From Stercorarius parasiticus (Eukaryota > Chordata > Aves > Charadriiformes > Stercorariidae), in the NCBI GenBank assembly GCA_013396915.1, contig VWZL01000320.1, positions 1,173,134 through 1,237,133 of the forward strand: a DNA stretch of 64,000 nt, in the 5' to 3' direction. The number at the start of each line of letters is the position of its first letter. Positions within the stretch are counted from its first letter, which is position 1. The notes under the pieces are model-generated. The model made no database searches and was not told the origin of the DNA. It was given only the letters and a program-made list of their open reading frames with translations. Positions 49,801 to 63,980 of this stretch are shown here, one piece after another. A program made the position numbers and the translations under genes.

Positions 49801-50975
49801 TCAGATGTTGGAGTATATGGGGACAGTAGAAGATTTGGATTTTGCTGGGTTACTCTTCTCTGCATCATTCAACATCAGCATCCTAAGAAGATCATGTGGC
49901 ATCTAGGCAGAAATCTCCTGTTACTGGACCAGAGTATGGCAATATAGACATTTGAAGACATATAGCGGGACTATTGAATTTTTGGTCAAACACCTGCTGT
50001 AACCTTCCTCCTCTGAGGAGATCACCAAGCTAACAAATACATCTTGTGAGCTGAATATGGTTTTATATCATCAGCAGGTCCACTTCAGTTTATGTTATCA
50101 GTTGTGTTACTAGGCCTAATATTTCCAGTGATTTTGGTAGCATTAATATTATGGGTTATGTTTTCAGAAAGTGCTGAAACTTCACGGTGAAAATTGCCAA
50201 AAAAATTTAAAGACACTTTCAAAAATCTTTGATACAGAGAACAGGAAGGAAGCAACAGCTTCCAAAATTCAGGGTATTGCAGTGGCTAGAAACGAAACTA
50301 GATCAAGTCATGGCCTTTGTCAGGACAACAGGGAGAAGATCATAGCAGACCTCCCAAGAGATTAGTTGTTAGTTGCGGCAACCTCTCTTGTGTGGATCTA
50401 ATCAGCCTTTACGCTGTCAGGCAAAGAGGGAGCCTTCTCATTGGAAAGGTCCAATGCAGACATATCTAAATTGCTTGTGCGGTAGAGCTGTGACTACATA
50501 TGGATTTAATCTTGCCACCAAACCTAATGTGCGTCTGTATCAGATGTTAATGTAATTTACCATATCAATTCAGAGTCCAGTGAAGCAAGTTCCTCGTGAA
50601 AACTTAATCTTCACCTCTATTCCCTTTGTTTTATTTTCCCCCTTCCCCTACAATGATTTTTATCTGCCTCAGATTTCAACACCTCTGTCAAGCAGTCTGC
50701 AATGTTTCAGGTTTTATATCATTTTACCTTTCAAATATAACTACAGGGGAGTCATTATTGGGATTACCTCACTAGACTTGGCTGATCTATGTGATTGTAG
50801 CTTTTCAAGTATCCAGTTAACCAACAGCAATACTAAATGGTAATGAGCTTTTTATTGATCCAGGCAGTTCTGCATTAAAAAAAGGGAAGCACATGCTTGC
50901 ATGCAAATGTATTCTGATATGGTCTTCACTTATCTTCTAAACTCTACAAATGGGGGACAAGCAGTAGGGAAAAAA

Positions 50976-50995
50976 TATTTATTTATTTATTTATT
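50976..50995. repeat. (TTTA)n microsatellite
   Basis: About five ATTT/TTTA units in a row, short and uninterrupted. Confidence 0.8.
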
Positions 50996-51825
50996 CAAAT
51001 TGAGGATGTATTAATTGATTTGGTTGAATGAAAGAACACGACTTGAAGATTTCCATAGAAAAGAACCAAATCCAAAAGCCTTTTATTAAAAAAAGGTTTG
51101 AAAGCCTTCAGTTAATTTTTATTGAATGACTTATATTTATACTTTGCTATAAGCAGGAACTCAAGTTTCAGACTGCCAAGAACACAGGATGGGATCATGT
51201 GGTTATTGGCTGGTCTACCCTTCAGCACAACAAAGTAGTCATTGAAGCATTTACTTTTGAAATGGTTCAGTGTATCCGCATTGACCAACACTGGTTAGTG
51301 TAAATGGCTCAGCCTGCCCACACACGCCACTCACAAAATTCCAGACACATTTCCTCCTTTTCTATACTGTGCTTGGCATTTTTCAGGAGGTTACCTTTTT
51401 TTAAATAGCTTCTTAAGAAATAAAATTCAAAAGAGGGATGGTCTGTTTCTCTTAAGTGTTATGTTTGTAAAGAAATTCTGAAGATTCTAAGCAGAAGTCT
51501 AAATAGCTTCAAAAGGCATCCAATAGAGAAGAATGTATTTTTACTCTTTGTTTTTTTTTTTCATGAGTTTGACAAGTGCTCAGACATTTCTTTATGATTT
51601 GAGAGATGGAGGTTCAGTTCTCTGGTGCAGAATATTTTGTGTGAGTGTAGGCAAACCACTTAGCTGTGGTGAAAACTGAATATACAACTATAAATATAAA
51701 ACCAAAATAATATAAAGGCAATAAAATTAAGTGAGAATAATTATATCAAAGATTGTGATACATCTGTGACAAAAATATCACTGTAGTTATCAATATATGT
51801 CATGTCATACTGAAGACTATGTAAA

Positions 51826-51851
51826 ATATAGTGATATTTATATCACTATAT
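51826..51851. repeat. Perfect inverted repeat (11-bp arms, 4-nt loop)
   Basis: Arm ATATAGTGATA (51826-51836), loop TTTA, arm TATCACTATAT (51841-51851). A further partial copy, GATATAGTGAAATATATG, follows directly. It sits in a very AT-rich stretch. Confidence 0.85.
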
Positions 51852-54800
51852 AGATATAGTGAAATATATGTGACTATGCGTTATAAGTGAAAATAAAGAT
51901 TAGCACTGGGAAGTTATTTCAGTACAAATCTCTAAAAAAATTACTGGTGATCAAATAAGTTGCATCTTTCAAGATTAAGTGCATCCAAAATGACTGATTT
52001 CTTATGAAAGCTGCACTATACTGGGTAGTTTGAATTACTATCTCTGCTACCAGTTGAAACAGCTATTGCAGGGTGAAAAGTGGTTGGTTTAGAATTGTTA
52101 ATGTTTTTGCTTAATGCTGCTTTTCAAATGATCGAGAAGCTCAGCTGGGGCAGACTCAAGACACCGTAAGGCTCATTCATTGAAATAATAATGCCTAGAC
52201 TGCTTAGCACTGCCTGAGAGTTTGAATGTGTGTGAAACATTGGCATCTCCTGTTTCTGGACTCCAAGGACAGGAATCATCTCTCCAGATGTGGACATCTT
52301 TTGAGTTAGTCCTGCTAAACCCCCTTCTGGTTAATGAAAAGACATAGACATTTCCATCTCATGCTAGAATAATTTTCTACATCTTCTAGGCCTTTTTCTC
52401 TCTGCTGTCTTTATGCGATAATACCAAGCTCAGAGAAAAAGCCTACATTTTAGATAACTAAAGTGAAATTAATTAAATGCCATGCTCTCCTTGCTCACAG
52501 ATCAGGAAAGAACAACTGGAGGTGATCATCAATAACAGCCTGTAACTGTCCTGCACAGAGTTGACAAAAGCCCTAGAGTTTATATACTTGCACTAGCGAA
52601 GTCTCACGTAAAAGACTTTTAGATGCTTTAACTGATGCTGATGGCATATTCTAAGTGGCAGAAATGCTACTAGAGAACAGCAGCAAAAAGCAGTTCTAAA
52701 AATGCTACTTGCTGCCTCTTGTGTATCTCATTTCAACATTGCGTGATAAGTCAGTGTTGCAACTCTTGTAGCTTCTGTTTTACCTCAAGCTCTCATAATA
52801 CTTTGTGACAATGGATTCAGTTCACTGGGACTGAGAATATGGCTTCCTATTTTATCCGAAGCAGCATGTATTTGAAATCACTGTTGTGAACCGTGGAACA
52901 ACCTACTAGGCAGCTGGAGTGGTCTCATGCAGCCTCTCCTTTCTGTCTGTCTCCAACAGAATGTATCTGCAAGTTCCAGGTAAAAGACTGCCAAGGTAAG
53001 CAAACGATCCAACTCCATCCAATCTTAGAACCATCAAGAGAGGTGCAGGGACTTCCTCTAACATGCCAGGAGGCTTCCTTCCAGGCTTTATCCGAATGTC
53101 TGGCCAACTGCAGCTATGGCAGTTTATGATCTATAAAGTGGAATATCATTTCATCACCCTGACCTTTTTTTTTTTTCTTTCTTGACTAAAACAAGTCCAA
53201 CAGTTTAAATAGTAGATCTTTGCTAGCCTTAGGGTCCTTATTTTGTCTGAAATGAGTGAGTTCAGTTGGCAGTTCTGTGGGATGGATAAAGGGCTGAAGA
53301 GATAAGCAAGTGGGAGCAGGCTGAAAGGAGTAACTTTTCAGGCAGTGTGGGTGAAATTGAAAGAGAAGACAGAAGTAAGTTTTTACTAACTCGTGACTTC
53401 AGCAAAACACTCTGCAACTCTTTTCGACTCATTTTTAGCCAGATAGGGAAATCAGTAGAGGTTCTGGCAACATAAACCCCCAGAGGGATCCCTCAGTGAA
53501 AATTGTATAGCAACTTAATTTTGTTCTCACTGAAATCAGTGTCAGACTGCTACAGGACTGCAGGGATGTGTTAGGATGGGTTCGTTATGCAGATAGTTAT
53601 TCCATTGGCATGTTCAAAACATAACCTCTCCTTGTAAAGGGAAACCCTACTGAAGGAAATGTAGTGGAGTCTCCTGTAAACTCCAAATAATAAAGGGTTT
53701 TCTCCATCTGTCTCAGGTGACTCACTTCTTCTATGTGCATTTTCATGAAGTGTAAAGAGAGAGTAATTTTGGGTGATCTTAAATTTAGCTAAGATCATCC
53801 CTTAAGGCTTTGAAAGACCTTTGAAAATCTGTACCAAAGTAGAAACACGAGAAGAGTTCTGATTCTTGAAACAAGCACAAACAAGGAAACCTTGATTTCT
53901 AATACAAACCTGTTCAGCAACATATTCTTGATAAGGAACTAAGTTTCTGGTGTTTCTATTGAATTTCAGTTGAATTCCTTTTGGCTGCATTTAGTAAGTT
54001 TTGGGTCTGTATTTGTTTTTAAACAATAGTTCTGTAGGCGTTAAAGGAATACAAATAATGAAGAACAGTGATAATTACCTGCCATCCCCTGAAAAGTCTT
54101 ATGAAGCTCATTTTGTTGAAAAGGGCTGTAAACAAGTCCCAAAGAATACCAGCCAGCATCCAGAATATGCCTGGGGACTGTTTCGTACAAGTAACTCTTC
54201 AGTGAGTTCTAATAGCTGTTTTCTGTTTAATAGAACACTGCTGCTCTGTCTTCAAAATTAATTCAGCTTTCACTAACCCTGAGATTTTGCTCTTCATCTA
54301 TTGTCAGACTGAAACTGTACTTTATTTCCTTCAGTATAAGGCACTGTCATTTAGAATCGGAACTGGATCAGAATTTTCTTACCTTGTCCATCTCTAAAAT
54401 GAAGTTCTATGTCTCCATATAGCCGTGACGTTATTTCTTGATCCCATGGCTAAAAAGCTTTCCACAGAGCCTCAACACAGCATGTAACTCAGAATCAATT
54501 TCTGAAAGACAAAAATATTGTCTGTAGCTACTTAAATCATTTCATTATGGTTGGTAAGCCTATATGGCCTTTATCTGAATATCATTCTCAACCATGGCTC
54601 ACTTCAATACGGTTGAAAGGATAGATGTTATGTTTCAGTGCAAGGTATTTCTTTCTCCCACATCTGAATTGTAGAAACATTTAATCACCCACAAAATGAC
54701 CATTCACTGGTCTGAAAGTTGATTCTGTTCTTATATTGCTATAATAGCTCTTAAGCTATATGAGGGTCCTGCAAAAGAAAATTATCCAGCTGGTCACATT

Positions 54801-56330
54801 TCACTTGGAGATGTAGTCTCAACATTTTGTAGAGTATGCTGCATGTTTTGGAGGAAAATGCCTTGTTATTCTGGAAATTAAACTATTTTAAACTACTCTA
54901 GGCAATGTCAGCCTCCAAAAATGTTACTGTCAACATACGAAAACCAAGGTAATTTGTTCTGTACATAAATTCATGGCAGAGCTTCAGAGCAATTTACAGG
55001 GGAAGTAAACATCCTCCTCCCTTATATGCTATCCTTCAGCAGTCTTTAATTCACAAAGAGCTCTTTCAAGTTTTCTGCCACATAGCCTTCTGTAAAGCGT
55101 CACTGAAAATGTCTTCTTTCTCTTATCTCATAACTCCATGGATAATTTTAATGGATGGAATAGCAGTTTTGTTTAATTTGGTTTTAGACATTTTTGAGTC
55201 CCAACAGGTATACATTTCTTTTTCATGTGCTAATTGGTTTTGGTTTTTTTCAATTATTGGTACTAAATTTAATCTATTCCTCCAAAGCAGTAGAAGCAAT
55301 ATGTTTCCTATCAGTTCTGTCTGCTACTTTGTGTGTCAATTGAAGAGACATTTCACAGGAATGTCTCTTAATTACAACGCCCTGACAGAAACTTGTGACA
55401 CAAAAATGTGTAAAGTCAGATCTAATTTCTACCAAAATCTTTGGGCTACTGTGTTAATGGCTGCAATAATCACTTAACTCTTATGTCTCATTCTTGCTAA
55501 GTCTTACTAGTTAAGTTTCCATATAGCCTCAATGAAAAGTGATCCATGATTGAAATCACTGTTACTCTCAATCACCTTTGGAGGAGCTAAAACTCAAAAT
55601 ATGCCTTGGGTATGAAAAAGAAATAAGAAAATTTTAAAATATTGCCAGAGACTGCAGTATGAGGAATACTGACAGAGACTTAATGAAGTTTGGACATTTT
55701 GCTTCAGTCTCATAATCTGCTTCTCCCTTGAAGATGAAGGTAAAAGTGAGAGAACCAGTGCTGTAAGAAACATCTGAGATTTAGATAAGCAGAAACCGAT
55801 GTGTTAATGTTTTTGCCATTATTCTGCTTGCTGTCCCTTTGGTGAACATGCCCTAGTTCTGAAAAGGCTTCTTTGAGTCACTTACTGAGCTAATGTGTTT
55901 AAAGGATAGAGACTTGCTGTGTTAACTCAAGTGGGTAATAAGGACTGCTACCCCGGGATCCAGTCCAAGAGCAGATTGCAAAATTGCGAAGGTGCAATCA
56001 TACTCTGACAGAAGTGAAGGAAACCTGTCACGTCAGGGGGGCCATCAGGAGGATTAAATGGGATCTCCAGAAAAACTCATGAATGATTCACTTCTTGATT
56101 CATCAGGTTCAAATACAGAAAGGAAAATACACCCGTTTGTGTTGGCACCTGTCCAAGATATTTCCCTACATTTTTTAATCAAAATGGAAAAGAAAATTGA
56201 TTTCAGGTTCAACAAAAGAAGTTGGATAAATTTCCCAGCATACTGGGGAACTAACTTTCTTTACTTCTTTTCTGAAGATGTATTTCACTGTTGAGGAGTT
56301 TGCCTTGCTGTCATGTTATCATGTTATCAG

Positions 56331-56425
56331 GGGTCTATGTGGCCCTGCTTGAACAGGGGGGTTGGACCAGGTGACCTCCAGAGGTGTCTTCCAACATCAA
56401 CGTTTCTGTTATTCTGTGCTATGAT
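56331..56425 (+). mobile_element. CR1 LINE, 3'-end fragment
   Basis: The stretch from GGGTCTATGTGGCCCTGCTT through GGGTTGGACCAGGTGACCTC and AGAGGTGTCTTCCAACATCA to a degraded octamer tail (TTTCTGTTATTCTGTGCTAT) is a CR1 3' end in sense orientation. It is nearly the same block as 14975-15060, so it is the same or a close subfamily. About 95 bp survive and it has no coding content. Confidence 0.9.
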
Positions 56426-57189
56426 ACAGACCATTCTGCAGTGAGTTGTTCATCTCTCCTCTTCTACTTTACGCGAGAATTTATCTATTAATTAGAGGAA
56501 AAACTGAAAGCTACCAGTACAACAGAGACACCTAAACAAGAACCTCTAATTTAGCTATTCTAGGCTTCTCCCGCTTTTCCAAAAAGGTATGTTTTACCTC
56601 TAAACTCTATATCCACATAATGGCCTCAGCAGATGTCTTTGATATGCTGTGAGATTACAAGTGTCCCTCAAAACCTTAGTTACCTATCCTGGGTATCACT
56701 TGCATTAACAAGTCTTTAACCTCACTATTTATTTTCCCCCTTTAATTCTGCATCTAAATAACTATTCAAGATAAACAAGTGCCATAAGAAAGATTGAGGG
56801 CAACCTGTCATTAAATAGTTGACAGAATCATCCTAAACTTGAATATATCTATTATTACTTTTCCTCTGGTCATCATGAACGAAGTAGTTTTTTGATGACA
56901 GAGATAAGAGAGGAAGGATGGTTTAAGGCTCTAAGTGGTCCTCCTCTCCACTCTGTGTAAGAGCAACTGGTTTATATCCAGAATCCAGCACTTAGCTATA
57001 TTAATTTTTGCTCTCCAGAAAATTTATTGCCTACCTTTCCAAATCTTACTTCAAATTGGAAGCACTCAAAGGTACTGAAAAATCATGTCATTAGTTGCTT
57101 TTCTTACTTCTAGAGCAAGAGGATGGCTAACTTTTAATCAAAGTCTTCTGACAAATGACAATTTCTCTAGCATTCGATATATCTTTGCA

Positions 57190-57220
57190 TTTTTTTTTCT
57201 TTGCTTTTTTTTTTTTTTTT
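57190..57220. repeat. Poly-T low-complexity patch
   Basis: Two T runs separated by CTTTGC. Simple sequence with no adjacent retroposon body recognised. Confidence 0.8.
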
Positions 57221-60162
57221 CTGGAGCTAGTTGCTTAATAGGCTACAAGGAGGTTTTCCACCTGGTGTTATTTCTCGTTTACTAAGCATGCTGTACCGCA
57301 TATTGAAATCAGTAGAAGATTCATATTGACATCACAGGATTAAGTCGCACTAATGTGTAACCACTTATTATTTTAAAGGTAAATGTACCAACTAGCACCC
57401 TTATCACAAAAGATATTATGTGTAACACATTTTTCAGTGTCTGAAAACATTATATATGCAATTTCCTTACAAGAAATCTGGATGTGCAATTTCTGTGTTT
57501 AATTTTTAGTATCTTTTTAATTCCATAACCAAATTTTATACAAAATAAATAATCACAGTTTATATTGAGCAGAATTGAGTCAGACCAGGCTATCATTAAA
57601 AAATGAACACGTTGCTAAAACAAAGTTAGTTTTTTGCCAAATTCTTCTGGGGGCATTCCTAGCTTTCAACTTTCTTCTGCTTTTTAACCTGTCAGGACCA
57701 ATTTCAGAGATGTACGCAAGCATAATCTGAAGTGCTATTGCTATTACACTACAAAGTTAGTCTTTCTACATTATCGTTGTAAAGGGAGTCTGAAAATTAG
57801 TCATATCATGTATATTTGCTCAAATGTACAAATACTTCATATTTCCACCATTCAAATTATAGATCAATAGTAATTATAAACTAGTTTTGTAAAGCAACAT
57901 AACTTTTTTAGGTTAATCATGTGAAGCTCTGTTTCAAAAGACTTTCAAATAATATTCTTCCATGCCACATCCTGCTCAGATACTGAAAAAACCCCTATAT
58001 CCTCAACAACCTCTGGTGTCGGTCAGGTGGTATCAGATGTATTAGTTCAGGTTGTAATCATATTTACTTCTTAAAGCATAGTTACAGTATTAAATGGACT
58101 GTTACTGCTGCTTTCTTAGATACAAGTAATTGCTGAACAATAAAAATGTGAGGATATATGATAGACTGTATAATGTAGGCATCATGTTAGAGATCCTGCG
58201 TTATATGGTGAAGATAATTCTATGGTTGGAGCTTAACTAATAATAGGAGTACATCAAATATTCTATAAATACAGCAGAGAGAAGTACCTAATTTAGCTCT
58301 TATTTATGATAAATTAGTCTTCAACTCCCAATCATACCCCCATAAATCCTTAGTATTTAAAAGTTTACTTCCTTTTTTTTTTGTATTGCTCAATTCTAGT
58401 TCACTTGCCACTCAATGCTTAAAAAACCTAATTAAAAAAATCATTCTTTATTTCCTTGCCCTTCATTTTCCTCAAAATATTAAAAGCTGTGTACATTCAT
58501 AACAGAAATGTCTTAGGCAAGTAGTCTGGGGAAAAGAAGGAAATCTCATTAATGAATGCATTAAAAAGAAAAAACCTAAACCCAAACCTCAACAAAAAAC
58601 CCTCAGACTTCTAAGAAGCTACTGCCAGAAGTGAAAGAAATTGCTTTTGCCTAAGGCTGGATTTGCTGCTTAAGGCTTTTCTTCCTCCATCATTTCCTCT
58701 GCAAAGTGAAGATTATTTCACCATCAAAAGCAGTGCATAGTGTGTGATTTTCCTTTTTTGGCATTCTGGAATAAAAAATTTACTACCTTCCTGAAAATGT
58801 TCATGTTTTTACTTGGCTGCTTCTTTTTTGTTAAAGTTCTGAAAAGTTTTTCAGTGGTGTAGGGCTTCTTTCCTGGAATTTTTTCTATATAGGTAGCAAA
58901 ATAGTAATGTAAAGAAGTGGGAGCTTTCATTATTTATCGAGAACTTTTGATAATTAGTATTTTCTGGAGGTGTTCTAGAGGAAAATTATGATCAAAGTAC
59001 AAGGTTTAATTTTATTGTTCAGCAAATAAAGTATGCTTTGTCTTTTCTACGTTTGAAATAATCCCTTTTTGAAATTATACATCAAATGAGCTGTTTGGAT
59101 TTATAATACTCAAGTGACCTGATATCTAAACTAACTGGAATCATTGGAGTTTATGGCATTAAGTCATACTAGGGAAGAATAAGGACTAGATCCAAAAAAC
59201 AGGCTAGAGACAGAGGTATACTGCACACCGCCAGAGTTTCATGCATAGACCACCCCACTAAATCTGGAAGTGATAATAATATGCCTTACTATGGTGCTGC
59301 ACTCACACAGACGCAACCATGCTGCTTTTGGGGTATGCCCTAGATGAAGTTCCTTAGATTAGTTTCCATTGCAAAGCTATTTTAGGCTGCAGCATGAAGG
59401 AACTAGAGGATCTGAGTATGAGTCATTATTTGATAGGATACAGAAGTAACATAAGAAGGAATAAATACATTTCACAACTGGTTGGAACTAAATCTTTAAT
59501 AAGAGGTACCTAATTAAACAACATTTAGAATGTACTCCTAAAATAATATTATAGGTTTTATTGTTTCTTGATTTTTTAATTACCAATACAGCTCATCTTC
59601 TCCAATAAATCTTCCTTGAACAGTTTGGTCAATCTGAAGTTCTATAAGGGCTGAAGATTTGTCCAAATATGGCCTAATCTGTCCCAGAGTGGGGTTCATC
59701 CTACCATCTTAGAATTCCACACATGGATATTATTACTCAAGACTGACATCCCTGGATCTCTTCTTAGTTAAAGGAGAGAAGTGGGGATCTCCAGGAAGGT
59801 TTCAACTCTTTTCCTAAAATAGACATGCAAAATTAGCCAGATGTATTGCACTCTGGAGCCGCCTCTTTCTACCACCCTCTGGTCCTAAATTAAATTCTTG
59901 CCTACACATGTAGCTTGGAAGCATGTTCTGGCATTTCTAGGGTGAATTTTATCTGATCTGTCTTAGATGTCTTCTTCGGAGTGAGATGAACCATGCCCTA
60001 CAAGTACCTACTTCACTCCATTGACTATAAACGAGATCTAAATGACTCCTTATGTAGGCTGCTACGTTTGGCCAGATGACTCCCACACTCACTGTCTAAT
60101 GTAGAGCACATAGCTGGAGGCAGAGTTAGATCATTTCAGAATAATGAATATCCCCAGTGGTT

Positions 60163-60187
60163 TATATAGCCCCTCTGGGGCTATATA
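60163..60187. repeat. Perfect inverted repeat (11-bp arms, 3-nt loop)
   Basis: Arm TATATAGCCCC (60163-60173), loop TCT, arm GGGGCTATATA (60177-60187). The GC-rich stem core next to the loop makes it a fairly stable hairpin for its size. Confidence 0.85.
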
Positions 60188-63100
60188 TAACTAAGCATTT
60201 GTTGAAGCTGTTCTGATATACTTTAGCAGACAAACTGGCACTAAGATCACGGGAGAACAGAGATACCCTAAACCACATTTCATATTTCTGCTTCTGGCCA
60301 GTCCTGAGAACAGGTCACGTTCATTGAATCTATACATCATGAGATATATATCTGAACTCAGGAAAAGCTTTATCCAAACCCACTTTTTGTCACAGGAAAA
60401 ATTCAATGTTGTGTGCCAGACCTAAATTTGATGGCATTCCAGTCTGCAGAACATAAGGATGATTTTGTGCAAGTTTGGCCAAGTTAGATATGAAAGCCTA
60501 GACAATATAGATGTAATATGTAAGTTTGTGGTGCTTTGTGAGGTGATTTTAGAAGTGCGGAAATTTTAGAGAAAATCAAACTACCTTTTCACAGAATTGC
60601 TTGTAAAGACTATCGAAGAACAATCTAGCCATTTGCTACTTATTTTCATAGTTTGGTAACGGTAAGGCATTAAGGAAGCTTGAGATGCTAATGTAATGAC
60701 TTTTATTAGTCTTTTTATATTTTTTTTGACTTCTCATCCCTCATTAACTTCACTCATTTAAAACAGCATAAAAGAGAGCAATATCATCTTCATATTAGGC
60801 AGATAGAAAACAGAAGGCATCAGAATGTTTCCTAAGGAATAACCAACAGGCCAGTGGAAAATTCAGAATTACAAAACTTGGTTTTTTAAGCTCTAGGCCA
60901 GGCTTCTTTACATGAAACAACTCCCCTCACATTGGAACTAATATAAAGCGTGTGCACATGCATTCAAGCATGTCTAAATCATCAGGATGTTGACATGACA
61001 GCATTTAATTTTCCAGACTAAATTATATTCTCTTTCCATTGCATGGTGTCTTAAAAGCCAGTAGAGAATATGTTCTCAGGCAATGAATTTGCTTTCAGAG
61101 ATGTGGAGACTGAATATATTCCTTAAAATTGTATCTGTCACAAGGGCAAGCAGATCCCAGTGCTGCTAGTTGGCCTGAACTGTTGCTGAATTGTTCTACT
61201 CGGTGCTCAATACATTGCATGGCAGAATTCAATGCTGTAGGCTACAACCTGATTAATTTTTCCTGATATCACATGTGTAGGCACAGATACAAAATAACAT
61301 AGTGTTTTGAATTGACTCCTCATTTTAGTTGTCAGTGTTCAAAAGCAGAGCGAGAATGAAAACCCAGTTAAAATTAAGTGCTTAGAAATGAAGAAATAGA
61401 TAGCAGGGCAACTGAGAGTGTACTCTGTTATAAACAGGTAGAAAAATTATTACTCTCTGAAGAATGAAATGGTTCAAGAAAGAAATATAAGATATGAATA
61501 GTGTGATACAGCGGTAATAAACTCAGAAGATTACCTAGTAAAGGAACAGAACTTAAATAAACACTTGGTATTTACTGGGCCCCAAATCTTTGGACTTAAC
61601 AGCTCAAGAGCTTTGTGTTTCACTTTTAGAGACTGCTGAACTAGTTAAAGAAAAGTTTGGAAAAACATATTTAAAGAGCATTTAAAAAATGAGAGCTTGC
61701 ACATGCCAAGCATTACTCCATGGAGACTTGGAAAGGCCAAGAAACAGGCTCTGCAGAGAGGCCACCTTGCACTGTGGTTATTTCGCACTGCCCCCAGGCT
61801 CTGCACACAATCCAGGCACTGTCAGTGACAGCTCCACCGATCCTGGCTTGAGTAATGTGAACTAGTTTTGGCTGGAGCTGTAAATACTTCATTGCTTCCA
61901 TGACTTTGTCTTGTTTGAGATATAATAAAGCAACCAGGAGACGTTAGCTGTATTTCACTTGTCTATATGTCCTGGAGGAGTTCAAGGGGGATGAAGAGAG
62001 GAACCCCCTCTTCTCATACGTCTTCCATGTTACAAGACTGTCATTAAAAAGTCACTTTGTCTAAGTTAAATTAAGATACAGCTACACTGTCTTTAAATTA
62101 GGCTTGCTTGCACTCAAGGTTTGATTGGAGATTCTAGACCCAGGTGGCTTAAATTTCTTTAACCATACAATCTGTACCACCAAGGTTTGACAGCGGACAT
62201 GTTTGGCTTTCCCAGAGCAGAGTTAACATATGAACCAACACATGGGCAGTGGAATAACGTAGAATTTGTACTTGAATGTGAGCTGTAAACTAACATCTAA
62301 ATTAACATGATAAGGCAGATATATTCTTAGCTCTTCTTTATGACTTTTAGGTTTCTACATAATATCATTACGGAATGAAAATTTTAAAATCATAAATTTG
62401 TTACACAGAAGCTTTAGTTATGCTTTTGATCCAAGTTAAAATGTGTTTATTCTATAGAATCCAAAATATATACAAATATATATCTTATATCTTTGTATCA
62501 TAGAAACAATCTCTTCTATCTAAACCACAGAGAGCTTCCATCTGTGTCAGCTTTAGGCAGACCTAAAATAGATAAACAAATGTGTAGCCTCTCCTTTTCT
62601 CCCTCAGCAATGTCATCCTTAGGAGCCTCATTTATCTGATTCTCCACTTTCTTTAACATTGCCTCCTACATACTGTGCTCTGCAAAGCCATCCACAAAAG
62701 CGCTGCCCTTTCTCCACTGAAGTCACTCAGCCTCTTCTGCTGTCCAGCTTAATGCTGCAAATGCTTCCCGTACTCATGCCACACAAAAGTACCCGTGGAA
62801 AGTGCACATAATGGTATCAATGTTTTTCCTGCCAGGTTCTCCACCCTTTACATACTTTTTCCTGTCCTTCTTGATTTATGTTAGTCTTCTGCATTGATAG
62901 GTTAAAGATTGTGTCATTTACAGTATTGCTGACCTCAGACACTCGAAAGGAATGTGTTAGCCCCTGAATAATAATGAGCTTGGTTTTAAAAATACATATT
63001 TGCACGATCATATTTATACATTTTATTTGCCCTCTGCAATTTTACATGAGACTTTACAGTTAACATTTTAACCATGAGGGCTAAGGTTGATTTTAGGTTG

Positions 63101-63980
63101 GTTTTTTTTTTTTAATATGAAAGCTGAGATTCTTATATACAAATATTACTCTAGGAGCTGAACGTTAGAGAAAATATCAGATATCCCAAAAGTCGTGATT
63201 AAATTGAAATACAGTATTTGTGTTGGGAAGACATCTGTTTGAACACTAAAGTTTTACTGCACCATTATTTATCCTCCAAGATCCCAGATCTCAAAGCTCT
63301 CCTTTTGACTGAATTCTTTGTCTACTGATCAAGAGATGATAGATCCGTAAAAGCCGACCCTCTGATGAAGTTCTCCACCCTTAAAGGAAGAGGAAAGTCC
63401 AAGAATATCACCCTTTCAAAGTTATTTTGTACTTCGGCAACTAATTATCAAAGGAGGTGTTTGCAGCATTTTACCAATCTTTCAACCTTTTTTTTTTTCC
63501 TTACTGCAGATGAAACAAGAACTTGAAGCTGGGTGTACAGAGTGAGAAAGAGGATTCCTAGCTAAGACTGAAAATTTTGTTGCATGAAAATCCTGTGATG
63601 CAGATCTCTGAGGGAAGATTGAGAGGTGGAGCTGGACCTTAGACGTGATATGAAAATACTCTTCTATCTGGAGAGAATGAGAGTAAACAGGAAAACAAAT
63701 AGCTCACATGCCTAATTCCCAATGAACATAATAGTGGCAAGTGTGTTCCATTAATGTGCGGTCTCACCATTATCTACAAAGGATTTAGCACTGGAAATCT
63801 GTTTTTCTGGTGCTACCAAGAAGTTCAAATCTGTTTTCATGGCTTTCCTTTTTAATGTATATGGTGGGAGGGTGGGGATCTAACACAGTGTGTGCCTGCA
63901 GGTGTCTATCTAAAAAGTGCCGTCTGGTAGATGTGATTGTAAGCAAATAGATTTTATTAATGCCTCTCGCCCATTCAAAT

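Larger units (their letters stand above)
43851..56330. other. Intergenic, no gene seen
   Basis: About 12.5 kb without recognisable exons or RNA genes. It holds a (TTTA)n run (about 50976-50995) and a perfect AT-rich hairpin (51826-51851). The longest unexplained open frame in the window lies here (45609-46070, +; 153 codons), with no family resemblance. A somewhat GC-richer patch occurs around 48700-49250. Confidence 0.55.
56426..63980. other. Intergenic, no gene seen
   Basis: AT-rich sequence with a poly-T patch (57190-57220) and one perfect hairpin (60163-60187). No open frame above about 71 codons and no recognisable repeat body. I see no sign of a neighbouring gene's exons. Confidence 0.55.
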
